The notes beneath the pieces are model-generated. The model was not told where the DNA came from. It searched no databases and worked only from the letters and a program-made list of their open reading frames with translations. Position numbers and translations under genes: made by a program. From contig OY997596.1 in assembly GCA_963921825.1 (NCBI GenBank), forward strand, positions 3,043,001 through 3,107,000: a stretch of DNA of 64,000 nt. The letters are read 5' to 3'. Below, piece by piece: positions 55,283-64,000 of this stretch. The stretch is from Erodium maritimum (taxonomy: Eukaryota; Streptophyta; Magnoliopsida; Geraniales; Geraniaceae). Position 1 is the first letter of the stretch. Each line of letters opens with the position of its first letter.

Positions 55283-57199
55283 GAGCACCTCCAACGGTCG
55301 TGTCTACGCGTCGTTGCTGGCGTAGACACGACTTGTCGTTTCTACGAGGCGTATCTGCAGGGTCGTGGTTGCGCGTCGTTGCTGGTTCTGGCAACGACGC
55401 TGCTGGTCGTGTCTGGCGCCAACGGCTAGTCGGCTAGCCAGTCACGACCCGCCACGTGGCGACGCCGACCCCCCCAAAGCCCAACAGTTTTCTATAAATT
55501 CAGATCTGCCCCAATTGAAATCTCTCTTCTCCTCTCTTCTTTCGAGCTTCTATTCATCTGTTCTCTCCAAATCCTATAGTGTTTCATATTATTTTTTTTT
55601 CCGATGGCTAGTCTTCCGACGCTAGACGAGATGAAGCAAATGACGGAAAAACAAATAGACGCCGCGGTGGATAGGTATCTGGAGGCAACACAACAAGCAT
55701 TGGAGGATCAACTGATGGCAGCCGTACAACCAATGAGTGATGATGATGATGATGAGGCCGAGAGCTCATTGTCGGCGCCGAGACCCAAGCGGAGAGTGAT
55801 TGAGCGCAACCGCGAAGATGCACACGAAGGGCTGATCCGTGACTACTTCGCGCCTCAACCGGTGTACAGCGAGCAACAATTTCGGCGACGGTTCCGGATG
55901 TCGAGGGACATGTTCATCCGGATCATGAATGGTTTGAGTGCCCGGTACGCCTACTTCCGTAACGGAAAGGACGCTACGGGGAGGGCCTCTTTCACTCCAC
56001 ACCAGAAGTGCACGGTAGCACTTCGTCAGCTCTGTTATGGAAGTCCAACCGATGCTTGCGACGAGTATTTGCGAATGGCGGAGACCACTGCGCTGGACTG
56101 CCTGAAGAAGTTTTGCATTGGCGTCATCAAGGTGTACGGGCGGACCTATCTACGACGCCCGACCGTGGACGATACAAAACGGTTGTTGCGAATCAACGAA
56201 GAGCGCGACTTTCCGGGGATGTTAGGGAGCCTGGACTGCATGCATTGGGATTGGAAGAACTGTCATGTGGCATGGGCTGCACAGTTCGCAAGTAGGGACC
56301 ACGGGAACGTCCCCACAATCATGCTCGAAGCCGTAGCATCCCAAGACCTTTGGATCTGGCACGCTTTCTTCGGGACACCGGGCTCCAACAACGACATCAA
56401 CGTGCTCAATAGGTCTACACTATTCTCCCAAGTAGTAAAAGGCTTCGCCCCAGATGTGAAGTTCAAGATCGGCGGTAGAGAGTACGAAACCCCGTACTAC
56501 TTGACAGATGGAATCTATCTTGCTTGGGCAACATTTGTGAAGTCCATACCTGCTCCACAAACGCCGAAACAACGATGCTTTGCTAGATACCAAGAGGCGT
56601 GTAGGAAGGACATCGAACGGGCGTTTGGAGTTCTACAGGCCCGGTTTCACATCGTTACTCGCCCGGGTCGAATGTGGGATAGGGGCTCACTCGCAATTAT
56701 CATGACTGCTTGTGTGATCCTACACAACATGATCGTATAGGATGAGCGTAGGCCGTGGCCCACTGATCCGCTTGCAGATCTTGTTGTCCCGGACCACACC
56801 GTACGTAGAGGACCACCCCCAGCGGTGACCAACGAAAGTATCTTGGGCCATAGAGCAAGGATTCGGGATCGGAATGTGCATCACCAACTCCATGATGATC
56901 TCATCGAACACATTTAGGCAAAATTTGGAGATGGCGGCCTTAATTAAATATTAGTCAGCAACGTTAATGTAATTTCTATTTTGTTTGTAATAAAAAAAAT
57001 AGTTATGCAATTCGTATTTGGGTATAATTAAAAGTGTCAGAAATATTTGGGTGCTTTTTTTAATTTAGTGAAACTGTGTAGACACTGCGTAGACACTACC
57101 ATTGGAGGAGCAGTGTCTGGAATCAGTGTCTAGAGGCCAAAAACAGTGGTTAGACACTACGCATAGACACTGTGCAGTGTCTAACCATTGGAGATGCTC
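55283..57199 (+). mobile_element. Nearly intact PIF/Harbinger element, 1917 bp
   Basis: Flanked by TAA on both sides (55280-55282, 57200-57202). TIRs are GAGCACCTCCAACGGT and GAGCATCTCCAATGGT (right, reversed). The 5' subterminal region repeats GCGTCGTTGCTGG and TAGACACGAC; the 3' region repeats TAGACACT. It carries one transposase ORF and no Myb-like ORF1, so it is smaller than a classic two-gene PIF element. The TIRs and subterminal repeats match the MITE at 3531-3833. Confidence 0.9.
55604..56917 (+). pseudogene. PIF/Harbinger (HARBI1-like) DDE transposase with one premature stop
   Basis: The frame opens at ATG 55604 and runs 378 codons to TAG at 56738-56740, then continues in the same frame for another 58 codons to TAG 56915-56917. 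Seen: an acidic patch DDDDDEAESS, FRRRFRMSRDMFIRIMNGLS, the SLDCMHWDWKNC block (first Asp), SNNDINVLNRSTLF (second Asp), YYLTDGIYLAWATFVKSI, RKDIERAFGVLQARFHIVTR (Glu), ILHNMIV. In the sister copy at 39.8 kb ILHNMIV is followed by EDERG; here the stop replaces the Glu codon position and DER follows it. All catalytic residues precede the stop. Whether the truncated protein works is unknown. Confidence 0.9.
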
Positions 57200-57276
57200 T
57201 AATAGGAAACTCGGTTAATTCAAATACATTGTGCATGTTGGGGAAATTAGGAAAATAATTTTAACTGAAAATTTTA

Positions 57277-58054
57277 GGGTTAATTATATTTAGGGTTAAT
57301 ACCATCTCAGTACCCTAAATCTTTCATATTTCATTTAGAATACCCTAAATCTTTTTTGTGTCATCTCAGTACCATAAATCTTTCATATTTCATTTCGAGT
57401 ACCCTAAATCTTTTTTGTGTCACCTCAGTACTCTAAACTTTTATTAGTTCCATTTTAGTACCCTAAACTTTCATTAATTTCATTTTAGTACCCACCGTTA
57501 ACTTTACCATAATTTTGGTTATTGGTGAGGGGTAGTATGGTCATTTTACCTGTTTTGGATGTAAAATCATATGTAAAGTTAAAGGTGGGTACTAAAATGG
57601 AATTAATTAAAGTTTAGGGTACCGAGGTGACACAAAAAAGATTTAGGGTACTCTAAATGAATTAATGAAAGTTTAGGGTACTGAGGTGACACAAAAAAGA
57701 TTTAGGGTACTCTAAATGAAATATGAAAGATTTAAGGTACTGAGGTGGAATTATCCCTTATATTTATTACCCTTTATGTATTGGTAACACTCATTTAGTA
57801 CTTTGATGTATTGTTAATGTTTTGGAAAAAAATTTGGTCAAATTTACGTCATTTTGATGATCTGTGACCAATTCATAAGGAGTATTAAATGTTCTGTTAT
57901 CAATATATAAGGGATATTAAATGGTATGTGACCAATTCATAAAGGTGACTAAATGTGTGTTACCAAAATAGAAGGCCTGTTTTTGAACGTTACTACAATA
58001 AATGTACTAAAGCTATGTGACCAATAGAAAAGGAGTACAAAAAGTAATTAACCC
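57277..58054. mobile_element. Older foldback MITE of the GGGTTAATTA family, split by another MITE
   Basis: The left end GGGTTAATTATATTTA (57277-57292) and the right end, reversed GGGTTAATTACTTTTTGTAC (58035-58054), match the TIRs of the 53316-53589 element. The body resumes at 57758 with TTATATTTATTACCC and contains TATTGGTAACAC phrases as in that family. Flanks AAAATTTTA and AAAGTCTTA agree at 7 of 9. The 57293-57757 element interrupts it 16 bp from its left end. Confidence 0.75.
57293..57757. mobile_element. 465-bp foldback (Mutator-like) MITE nested in another MITE
   Basis: Exact 9-bp duplication TTATATTTA (57284-57292, 57758-57766). TIRs are GGGTTAATACCATCTCAGTA and GGGATAATTCCACCTCAGTA (reversed). 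The arms are built of tandem variants of TACCCTAAATCTTTCATATT and TTAGGGTACTGAGGTGACAC. No coding capacity. Confidence 0.88.
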
Positions 58055-58808
58055 AAAGTCTTATTCGTTAAATGGCCTTGTCTTTTATTTCTTTAGTTAC
58101 ATGACCTTTATTTTTAATGAACTCTTATTTCTTTTCAAAATTTGATTTCTCTTTATTTTTTTTAAATATAAAATTTCACCTCATTTTTCAAGACTAAATT
58201 TGGTGGATCGACCATGAAATTTGGTGATCATTTTATGATGGTTTTATCAAATTCTATGGTTGATCGACCAAATACCATAAACTTGGTTGATCGCTCATGG
58301 TCAATCCACCAAGTTTATCCTTGGTGTGGTTGATCGACCAAATCCATGGTCCCGATAGAGATCCCCCATATTGAGAAGAAGAAAGAAGATAAAAGTAGGA
58401 GAAGAAGAAGACAGTGGCTTCATGGTGAGCTCGACGGGACGGTGATGGTGGCAAGCTCGACGGGACAATGGCGATAGTTTCGTGTCGTGTTCAACATGAC
58501 GACGATGGATGAAGTAGGAAAAGTAGGAAGAAGAAAAGGAAAGAAGTTTGAAGGGAAATTGAAAGAGAGAAATTGAAGAGTTGTGTTAGAGTTGGAGAGC
58601 TGAAAAGTTGAAGGGTATTGAGAAAAGATGAGGGAAAAGGAAAAGTTTTAAAACGAGGGATCAAGTGGTACTTTTGTAGGTCTGGGTTAAAAAAAGAGGA
58701 GGTAAAAATAAGAAGGTTAGATTACAAAGATTGTAAGGGAAAATGGTCGATTCCCTAATCCCCCGTGTATATTACGATGATTCCATGTGCATTTGAACCA
58801 ATGAATCG
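58055..58808. other. Intergenic, no gene recognised
   Basis: Contains a local run of TGGTTGATCGACCAAAT-type repeats in both orientations around 58200-58340, able to form small hairpins, and a purine-rich stretch at 58375-58640. No gene. Confidence 0.4.
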
Positions 58809-58811
58809 TAA

Positions 58812-59010
58812 GAGCATGTACATTGGAGCTTTTTGGACCCGAGATAGTAGTCTCGACGCAACGAATGCATTGGCCCAGCAGGCGATGACACGACGTAGTG
58901 GTGACGGGCCAAGGGATTGTGAAGTAGTGACACGTGGCGCCAACGATTCTTTGCCTAGGTAGTGTGCTGCTGCAACGACTCTTTCTTCTCTCAACCCCAA
59001 AAATTAAAAT
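58812..59010. mobile_element. Isolated 5' end of a PIF/Harbinger-type element
   Basis: TAA (58809-58811) precedes GAGCATGTACATTGGAGC, a GAGCA-type TIR. Subterminal GACACGACGTAGTGGTGACG and GTGACACGTGGCGCCAACG resemble the leader of the other Harbinger copies. No opposite end was found, so it is probably a truncated remnant; the right boundary is approximate. Confidence 0.5.
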
Positions 59011-59322
59011 TTGCGATAGTATCATAAAGTTTTTCTTAACTAAAAGTTAATTTTATAAAGTTACACCTAACTTTTAAAAGTAACAAATTAATACCTTAAC
59101 TTCTAACTTTGCTCAAACTAGTCGGTGACGTTAAATTTTTATTTGAATTGACAGTTTACCCCCTTCTTAAGTATAGCCTCAAACGACTACTGTCTTAACC
59201 TAATTTTGTTGTCAGGAAGTTGATGTGGGGACCGAGTGCGTGGAAGGTGAATCGATTCTGCTGGAGCTGACGAATGGTTCTACTAGAGCTGTCTGTGGAA
59301 GAATGAGTCGTCAACCGGTAAG
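59011..59322. other. Intergenic, no gene recognised
   Basis: AT-rich stretch leading to the microsatellite; no feature supported. Confidence 0.3.
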
Positions 59323-59391
59323 TCTTCTTCTTCTTCTTCTTCTTCTTCTTCTTCTTCTTCTTCTTCTTCTTCTTCTTCTTCTTCTTCTTCT

Positions 59392-59464
<73 letters not shown>
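59323..59464. repeat. (CTT)n microsatellite, about 142 bp
   Basis: Almost pure CTT/TTC with a few CCT interruptions near 59410-59430. The long poly-Leu and poly-Arg open frames on the two strands are this repeat translated and are not genes. Confidence 0.98.
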
Positions 59465-59465
<1 letters not shown>

Positions 59466-59744
59466 AGCTCAGTTCTGAGTATTTAGGATTTACGATTATT
59501 TGGGTTCGGATTTTTTGGGTTGCGACTATTTGAGTCCTGGCACGATTTGATGTAGAAATATGAACCACCCATGCATTTGACTATCGACTGTTAGAAATTT
59601 ACCATGAGAGAAGTTTGTGGACGGAACAATCTGTATAACAAGGAGATATTGTTCACCCATTCATCATTATCGCAAATAAATTCGGATATTTTAAGATGAT
59701 GGGTTTAATATCTAAGTTAGGTTGTCAGGGAATAAGTACAATAC

Positions 59745-60137
59745 AGTGGAGGAGGAAGAAATCAATATTGCAATTTTGTGAGTGATAATTGTATCGAGAA
59801 GTTGTTCAATTGTCAGAAAAGTAAGAAGGATGTCATTCCATTGTATGTAGTTGATGGTGTTGCTCCTTTACGGATAGTTTTTTCGTCTGAGAAATCGTTG
59901 GGAGGCATAAAATGTAGTGATCAGTTTGAGGGATGCAGTAGGTTCCAAGAAAAAGAGGTTTTGCATAAAGATTATGTAGAATATTACACAATGGATGAAG
60001 TGAAGACATTAATCGAAGCTGAGTATGATTTGCATGATTGTACTCACAATGGGAAGAAGATTGTAGAAATTGTCAAAAGTGGGTTAAAGTTTGAGGGAGA
60101 ATCCGAGGGTAACTTTCCTATACGAGTACACATCTGA
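59745..60137 (+). CDS. Unrecognised ORF fragment, possibly transposon-derived
   Basis: About 125 codons are open to a stop at 60135-60137. The formal start is a GTG at 59778 and the frame stays open a little further up, so there is no convincing ATG. The product has CIEKLFNCQKSKKDVIPLYV and YYTMDEVKTLIEAEYDLHDC. I do not recognise a domain. Downstream (60140-60300) other frames give acidic GVEK/NGIEK-type repeats, as seen between the N-terminal domain and transposase of some plant Mutator proteins, so a MULE N-terminus is one possibility. It may also be a decayed host exon. Confidence 0.3.
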   Translation, partial: SGGGRNQYCNFVSDNCIEKLFNCQKSKKDVIPLYVVDGVAPLRIVFSSEKSLGGIKCSDQFEGCSRFQEKEVLHKDYVEYYTMDEVKTLIEAEYDLHDCTHNGKKIVEIVKSGLKFEGESEGNFPIRVHI

Positions 60138-62367
60138 CGAAGAAAAGGTGGATGTAGATGATAATGGTGTTTACAGGGAAACAATGGGTATAGAGAATAA
60201 TATTGTCGAGAATAAAATAATGGTGTAGAGGATAAAGGTGTTGAGAAGGAAACTGTAGGTGTAAAGTACAATGGTATTGAGAAAGATAAAGTAAAATGTG
60301 GGTGATGAAGTCGACAATAAAGACTTTAATATTGAAGAAAAACTAAAACAAGAAAGAATTAAGAAGGACGAGGAGAATATTTCTAAAATTTAATTATAGA
60401 CGGATGTACATAGGGCCGAGGGGTGCCCCCCACTTTATGCAATTCTCTCTATTTACCTATTCTTATGAAAAATTTGAAGTGTCCCATATGAAAGATTTGA
60501 TTTTTTTAATGTTAATATTGTTCAGTTTCCTAATGATAACTTCTTAAATCTTTACTTGTTTTATTACTATTTTCTTTTTAAATTTTCATTTTTTTGTTTT
60601 TACTGAAACGAGTAATTGAGGAAGTGCATTAATGCTAAATGTAAACCATACAAAGTAGGGCGTAAAAGCCCTGAGTTCTAGATATATGTCCTGGTTTCTC
60701 GTAGTCAACCCGACGCTCATGGACCCGTAGAAAAATATTGCTTTGGATCGTGGATACAAACTCAAGACATCCCCTTACTTGCATTTCAAAAGTACGAGAC
60801 AAAAAATAAATAGTCCAACAATCGAAAGGAACTAATCAACACAAACTAAAGTAAGAAAAAGCATAAAGTAAACCTGAAAAGAGTGCTCTAATTGCAACTT
60901 TTTTGAGACTTCCCAATACCGGCAGTCCCGAATTTGTGGGTATAGGCCATGTTGGAGCCTTCCCACCCTCATCGAGTCCTCTCATTGCTCCGAAGGAGGT
61001 TGTGACACCTCCATCTGTGGCTCCTGAACTTCCTCCTCGTCCCTCATTGGGTGCATGGTGGAGCAAATTTCTGACTTCCCTCAGGGATGTGACGTCGCCC
61101 GATCCACTTCAATGGGAGGTAGACACAGAAGTCCCTTACCCACCTTTGACCGAGTAGGACCCATTCCTCCAGCTTGGCCCTGAGGTTCCTTGTGCGTCCA
61201 TTGTATTTGCATTTGTTCACCTGCAAATAACACAAGAAAGGCTCTTCCCCCATGCAGATCCCGATACTGGACGTTACCCCCGGTGGTGTTCTATGGTTTC
61301 CTCCCCCCCCCCCCCCCGTTCGAGGGCGAGGACGAGGTCCAATTGTCGGGGTACGTCGCAATAAACCCCGACGATAACTCATCATGTGCTCTTGCATGTA
61401 TCGACCTCCCAAGCCCTTGATGATCGTCGGTCGGTATTCCTTTTCCCTACGATCCGAGAGCGATACGATTTGTCTCCACCGAGACCCCATCTGCATCCGG
61501 CGATAGATATCATGAACGACGCCGAGGGGGTTCATGCATGTTTTTCAGGTCGGTACCGGTCACCACGGTGTGATCGTTCTGACATGTAGTCACCAAAGCG
61601 GGACTCGAATAGTTCGATTCCGAGAGTTAAACAACTATGAGGAGGATCATAGCGGTTGGGGGATCGGTGGGAGCCTGGGCTGTGAGTATGGTGCTTGGCC
61701 TCACCGACTTGTGTTGATCGGAGTCCACGGAGGTGGTCCGAAAGGGATGCAACGGAGAAGGAGATGGGATGACGTTTGTCAAAACCCTAGAGTTACGAGA
61801 GAGGGTTTTCCCTTTTATTTATTTTATTTTTTATTTTAAATGTTTAGTAATTCCTTTATATTTCTTATTATATTTATTTATAGAAACTAATTTCCTTATG
61901 TTATTTACATTTATAATTATAACTTATTTATAACCTAAATTTTATATATAATTTTTTGATAATATAAATAAAAATTATGGTTTAAACCTATTTATTACCT
62001 TTTTGATTGTTTATCCTTAAATTTTATTTGTTTAATTTTTTTATTGTATTATATTTCTAATCATGGATCACCGTAATATACTCTACAAACAACAATTAAT
62101 TAAGAACTTAAAATGTATATATGAATAAGTACATAAATGATAGATAAAGAAAATCATATTTCTAAACTTTGTCGCTGAGAAAAATATATACTTATCATTA
62201 CTCAAAAAAAAACAATACTTATATATAGAGATGAAGGAGTAAATTGAATATAAAATCGATGAGTACATGATAATATGATTGTAGTTAGAAATCATATTTT
62301 TATTGTATTCATAGTAAAAATATTTTACAATATGTATAAAATACAAAATCTGGACGCCACTTCTTCT
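60138..62367. other. Intergenic, probable transposon debris
   Basis: 60420-60850 is AT-rich and noncoding. 60890-61800 is GC-richer, with overlapping short frames on both strands (Pro- and Arg-rich) and no domain. It includes a C15 run at 61303-61317. 61810-62367 is strongly AT-rich. I see no gene. Confidence 0.35.
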
Positions 62368-62382
62368 AATAAGAAGTTATTT

Positions 62383-62554
62383 CTATGTGTTAGTCTAGTG
62401 GTGAATACCTCTTCACATCTCACCTCTCACCTCTCTTTGAAGTCACATGTTCGAATCCTGGTGGGTACACTTGGGAGTAAGTGTGAGTGTTGGGTGGTGG
62501 GTTAGATTAGGGTAAAATAGAATTTCCCTGTATTTCTCTCTGATCAAAAAAATA
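62383..62554 (+). mobile_element. tRNA-derived SINE, 172 bp
   Basis: Flanked by an exact 15-bp duplication AATAAGAAGTTATTT (62368-62382, 62555-62569). The internal pol III promoter is complete: A box TAGTCTAGTGG (62391-62401) fits TRGYNNARNGG, and B box GTTCGAATCC (62449-62458) fits GWTCGANNC. The 3' end is a short A-rich tail (CAAAAAAATA). SINEs rely on LINE machinery for movement (family knowledge). The perfect duplication indicates a recent insertion. Confidence 0.9.
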
Positions 62555-62769
62555 AATAAGAAGTTATTTTTATATAATATTAATTTATATTATTTCACCG
62601 TTATTTATTTTTATCAAAAAAAATTGGTGCCCCCACTCGTTAGAAAAGATGGACCCGCCACTGAATATAAGGAAGATGATGAGAAGTATATATGATTGAA
62701 TACCATATAAGATGATGAGAAGTATATGTGATTGAATACCATATAATTCAAAAGCTATGAATATCCTAG

Positions 62770-64000
62770 TTGATGTAGGAACCGCCCCGGTCGAACCGGT
62801 GAACTTTGGACGAAGTTTGACTTTCGGCCGGAAAAGGCAACCGATGACTCCGGGAGTCATTCGGGACCTTTCCGGGGCCCAAAAATCTTAGCCGTCATCA
62901 TGGTTAGCTTAGTTGGGCCGTTCCCTTTCCGTTGACTGTAATATTGGAAAAAAAGTCAACCCGGGACTTTTATCGGTCAAATGTGGTTCGATTTAGAACC
63001 AAATCCGATAAAACTGTGTGCTGGAATTTATTTAAGCCTTGGAGTGGTCTCCACATGGACATGTGTCCGTGCTTGCTTGGAAGAGAAGACTTGGGTGTGT
63101 TATGACCCTTATACCCTCATTAGTGGTTTTGGGGGAATAGTAAAGCTAAGGGGTATTTTGGACACTATCCCTTCTAGGTTTTAAGCCCCATTTGGTGCCC
63201 ATTTCAGCACAAATCCCTAGGCAGCCGTTTTTGGAGAGAGGGTGGAGAGAGAGAGTGAAGTGTGAAGCTTGAAGGAGAAGAAATGTGAGAAAAGGAGGAT
63301 TTTTGGGCCATTTCTCCACCAAAGAGGCTTGATTCTTCCATTTTCTTCTTCTACCCATCATTTCCAAGGTGAGCTTCTAATCTATTTTCGTTTTTATGGA
63401 TTTTAGTTCATGGGTTTTGGAGAAATTTGATGAACAATGGACGGGTTTGGAGTTGGGTGTTAGATGATGAAGTTTTGGAGGATTTTGAGGTTGGATGATG
63501 GATTTAATTCGTATTTTTGAAGTTTTGATGAACACACATGGTGGGTTTTGAGGTAGAGGCGTTTAGGAACTGTTTTTGGAGCTTTAGAAGGTCATCCATG
63601 GAGGTTTTGGGGGTTACAATCGTGAAAACCCGAAGTTGGAGGAAGTAGACGGATGAACAGTACCAGGCGTCACGGCTCCGTGAGGGAGACCGTGATGGCG
63701 TCAAGTCATGGCTTCGTGAGGAGAACCGTGACGGCGCAGGTAACGGGTCCATGACCCGAACTGTGACAGACCTGTTTTGGGGCCTTTGAACCCACTTTGT
63801 TGGAAATCGACCTTTAGGACGGTTATCTATAACCAAGTTCTTTTAAGGTAGTTCGGGAGCGTTTTCATCTTTAAGCTTTTGTGGATTGATCCTAATTCAC
63901 GAATTGTTTTGTGTTCCAAGACCTTGGACCCGAGCTCGACGAAGGAGAATATCTTGGGAACCACGTGAGAAGGCGGAGAGGAAGCGAGCTAGCAACTAGG
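62770..64000 (+). mobile_element. LTR-retrotransposon-like sequence running off the right edge
   Basis: From TGTAGGAACCGCCCCGGTCG the composition changes abruptly to GC-richer sequence. Phrases such as GTCACGGCTCCGTGAGGGAG and ACCGTGACGGCGCAGG look like plant Ty3/gypsy LTR material, and a pyrimidine-rich leader ends TTCCAAG/GTGAGC near 63370. The second LTR, primer site and any coding region would lie outside the window, so this is suggestive only. A host gene 5' region is the alternative. Confidence 0.35.

Noticed and set aside
59225-59568. Poly-leucine and poly-arginine ORFs
   Set aside because: They are the two strands of the (CTT)n microsatellite.
60880-60895. GTGCTCTAA as the missing right end of the Harbinger fragment at 58812
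   Set aside because: Beyond GCTC-TAA the sequence does not match the 58812 terminus; chance match.
62440-62470. A tRNA gene at the GTTCGAATCC box
   Set aside because: The A and B boxes are present but no cloverleaf arms can be formed, and the 15-bp duplication and A-rich tail show a SINE.

Overview
This is nuclear DNA from a flowering plant. It carries two long, many-intron genes whose spliced products match angiosperm AP-2 alpha-adaptin and UDP-apiose/UDP-xylose synthase. It also carries an intronless Cf-type receptor-like protein gene and a dense load of plant transposable elements (PIF/Harbinger, Mutator-like foldbacks, Ty1/copia, LINE, SINE, Stowaway). The species cannot be named from the sequence. 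All identifications are by reading; no database search was run.

Layout. 1-901: decayed PIF/Harbinger transposase running off the left edge. 1331-14635 (minus): AP-2 complex subunit alpha, 27 coding exons that I could join into one 1006-residue frame; several introns hold small transposons. 14.6-21.9 kb: intergenic, with two Harbinger-type non-autonomous elements and an older inverted-repeat element interrupted by a 1.23-kb foldback that has a near-perfect 2 x 140 bp palindrome at its centre. 21943-24849 (plus): receptor-like protein. 25.4-30.4 kb: foldback MITE, an element carrying only a Harbinger ORF1 relic, and a LINE fragment. 30853-35066 (minus): UDP-apiose/xylose synthase, 9 coding exons, 389 residues. 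35.6-37.1 kb: inverted-repeat element carrying a fragment of a patatin-like protein gene (Pack-MULE-like). 37.1-39.8 kb: a decayed minisatellite and GC-rich sequence without a supportable gene. 39.8-41.5 kb: second Harbinger transposase, with three in-frame stops. 44.1-45.4 kb: short LINE-type insertion and a foldback MITE. 45460-50410: young Ty1/copia element with two LTRs that look identical. 53.3-58.05 kb: foldback MITEs (one nested in another), a frameshifted two-part gene of unknown function, and a nearly intact Harbinger element 127 bp upstream of that gene's ATG. 58.8-64 kb: a Harbinger end fragment, a (CTT)n microsatellite, an unrecognised ORF, a tRNA-derived SINE with a perfect 15-bp target duplication, and LTR-like sequence at the right edge.

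Host genes. The three confident host genes have unrelated jobs: clathrin-mediated endocytosis at the plasma membrane, nucleotide-sugar synthesis for cell-wall apiose (RG-II), and cell-surface recognition. Plant genes are not organised in operons, and I see no functional link between them. What links the window is transposon history: TIR and target-site evidence ties intronic MITEs to a coding Harbinger element in the same window, and at least five foldback elements have exact 9-bp target duplications as expected of Mutator-superfamily insertion. I found no convincing undescribed biological system. The strongest leads are the giant hairpin at 19906-21137, the captured patatin-like fragment, the decoy duplicate of an exon end in the alpha-adaptin gene, and the nested and matched transposon pairs.
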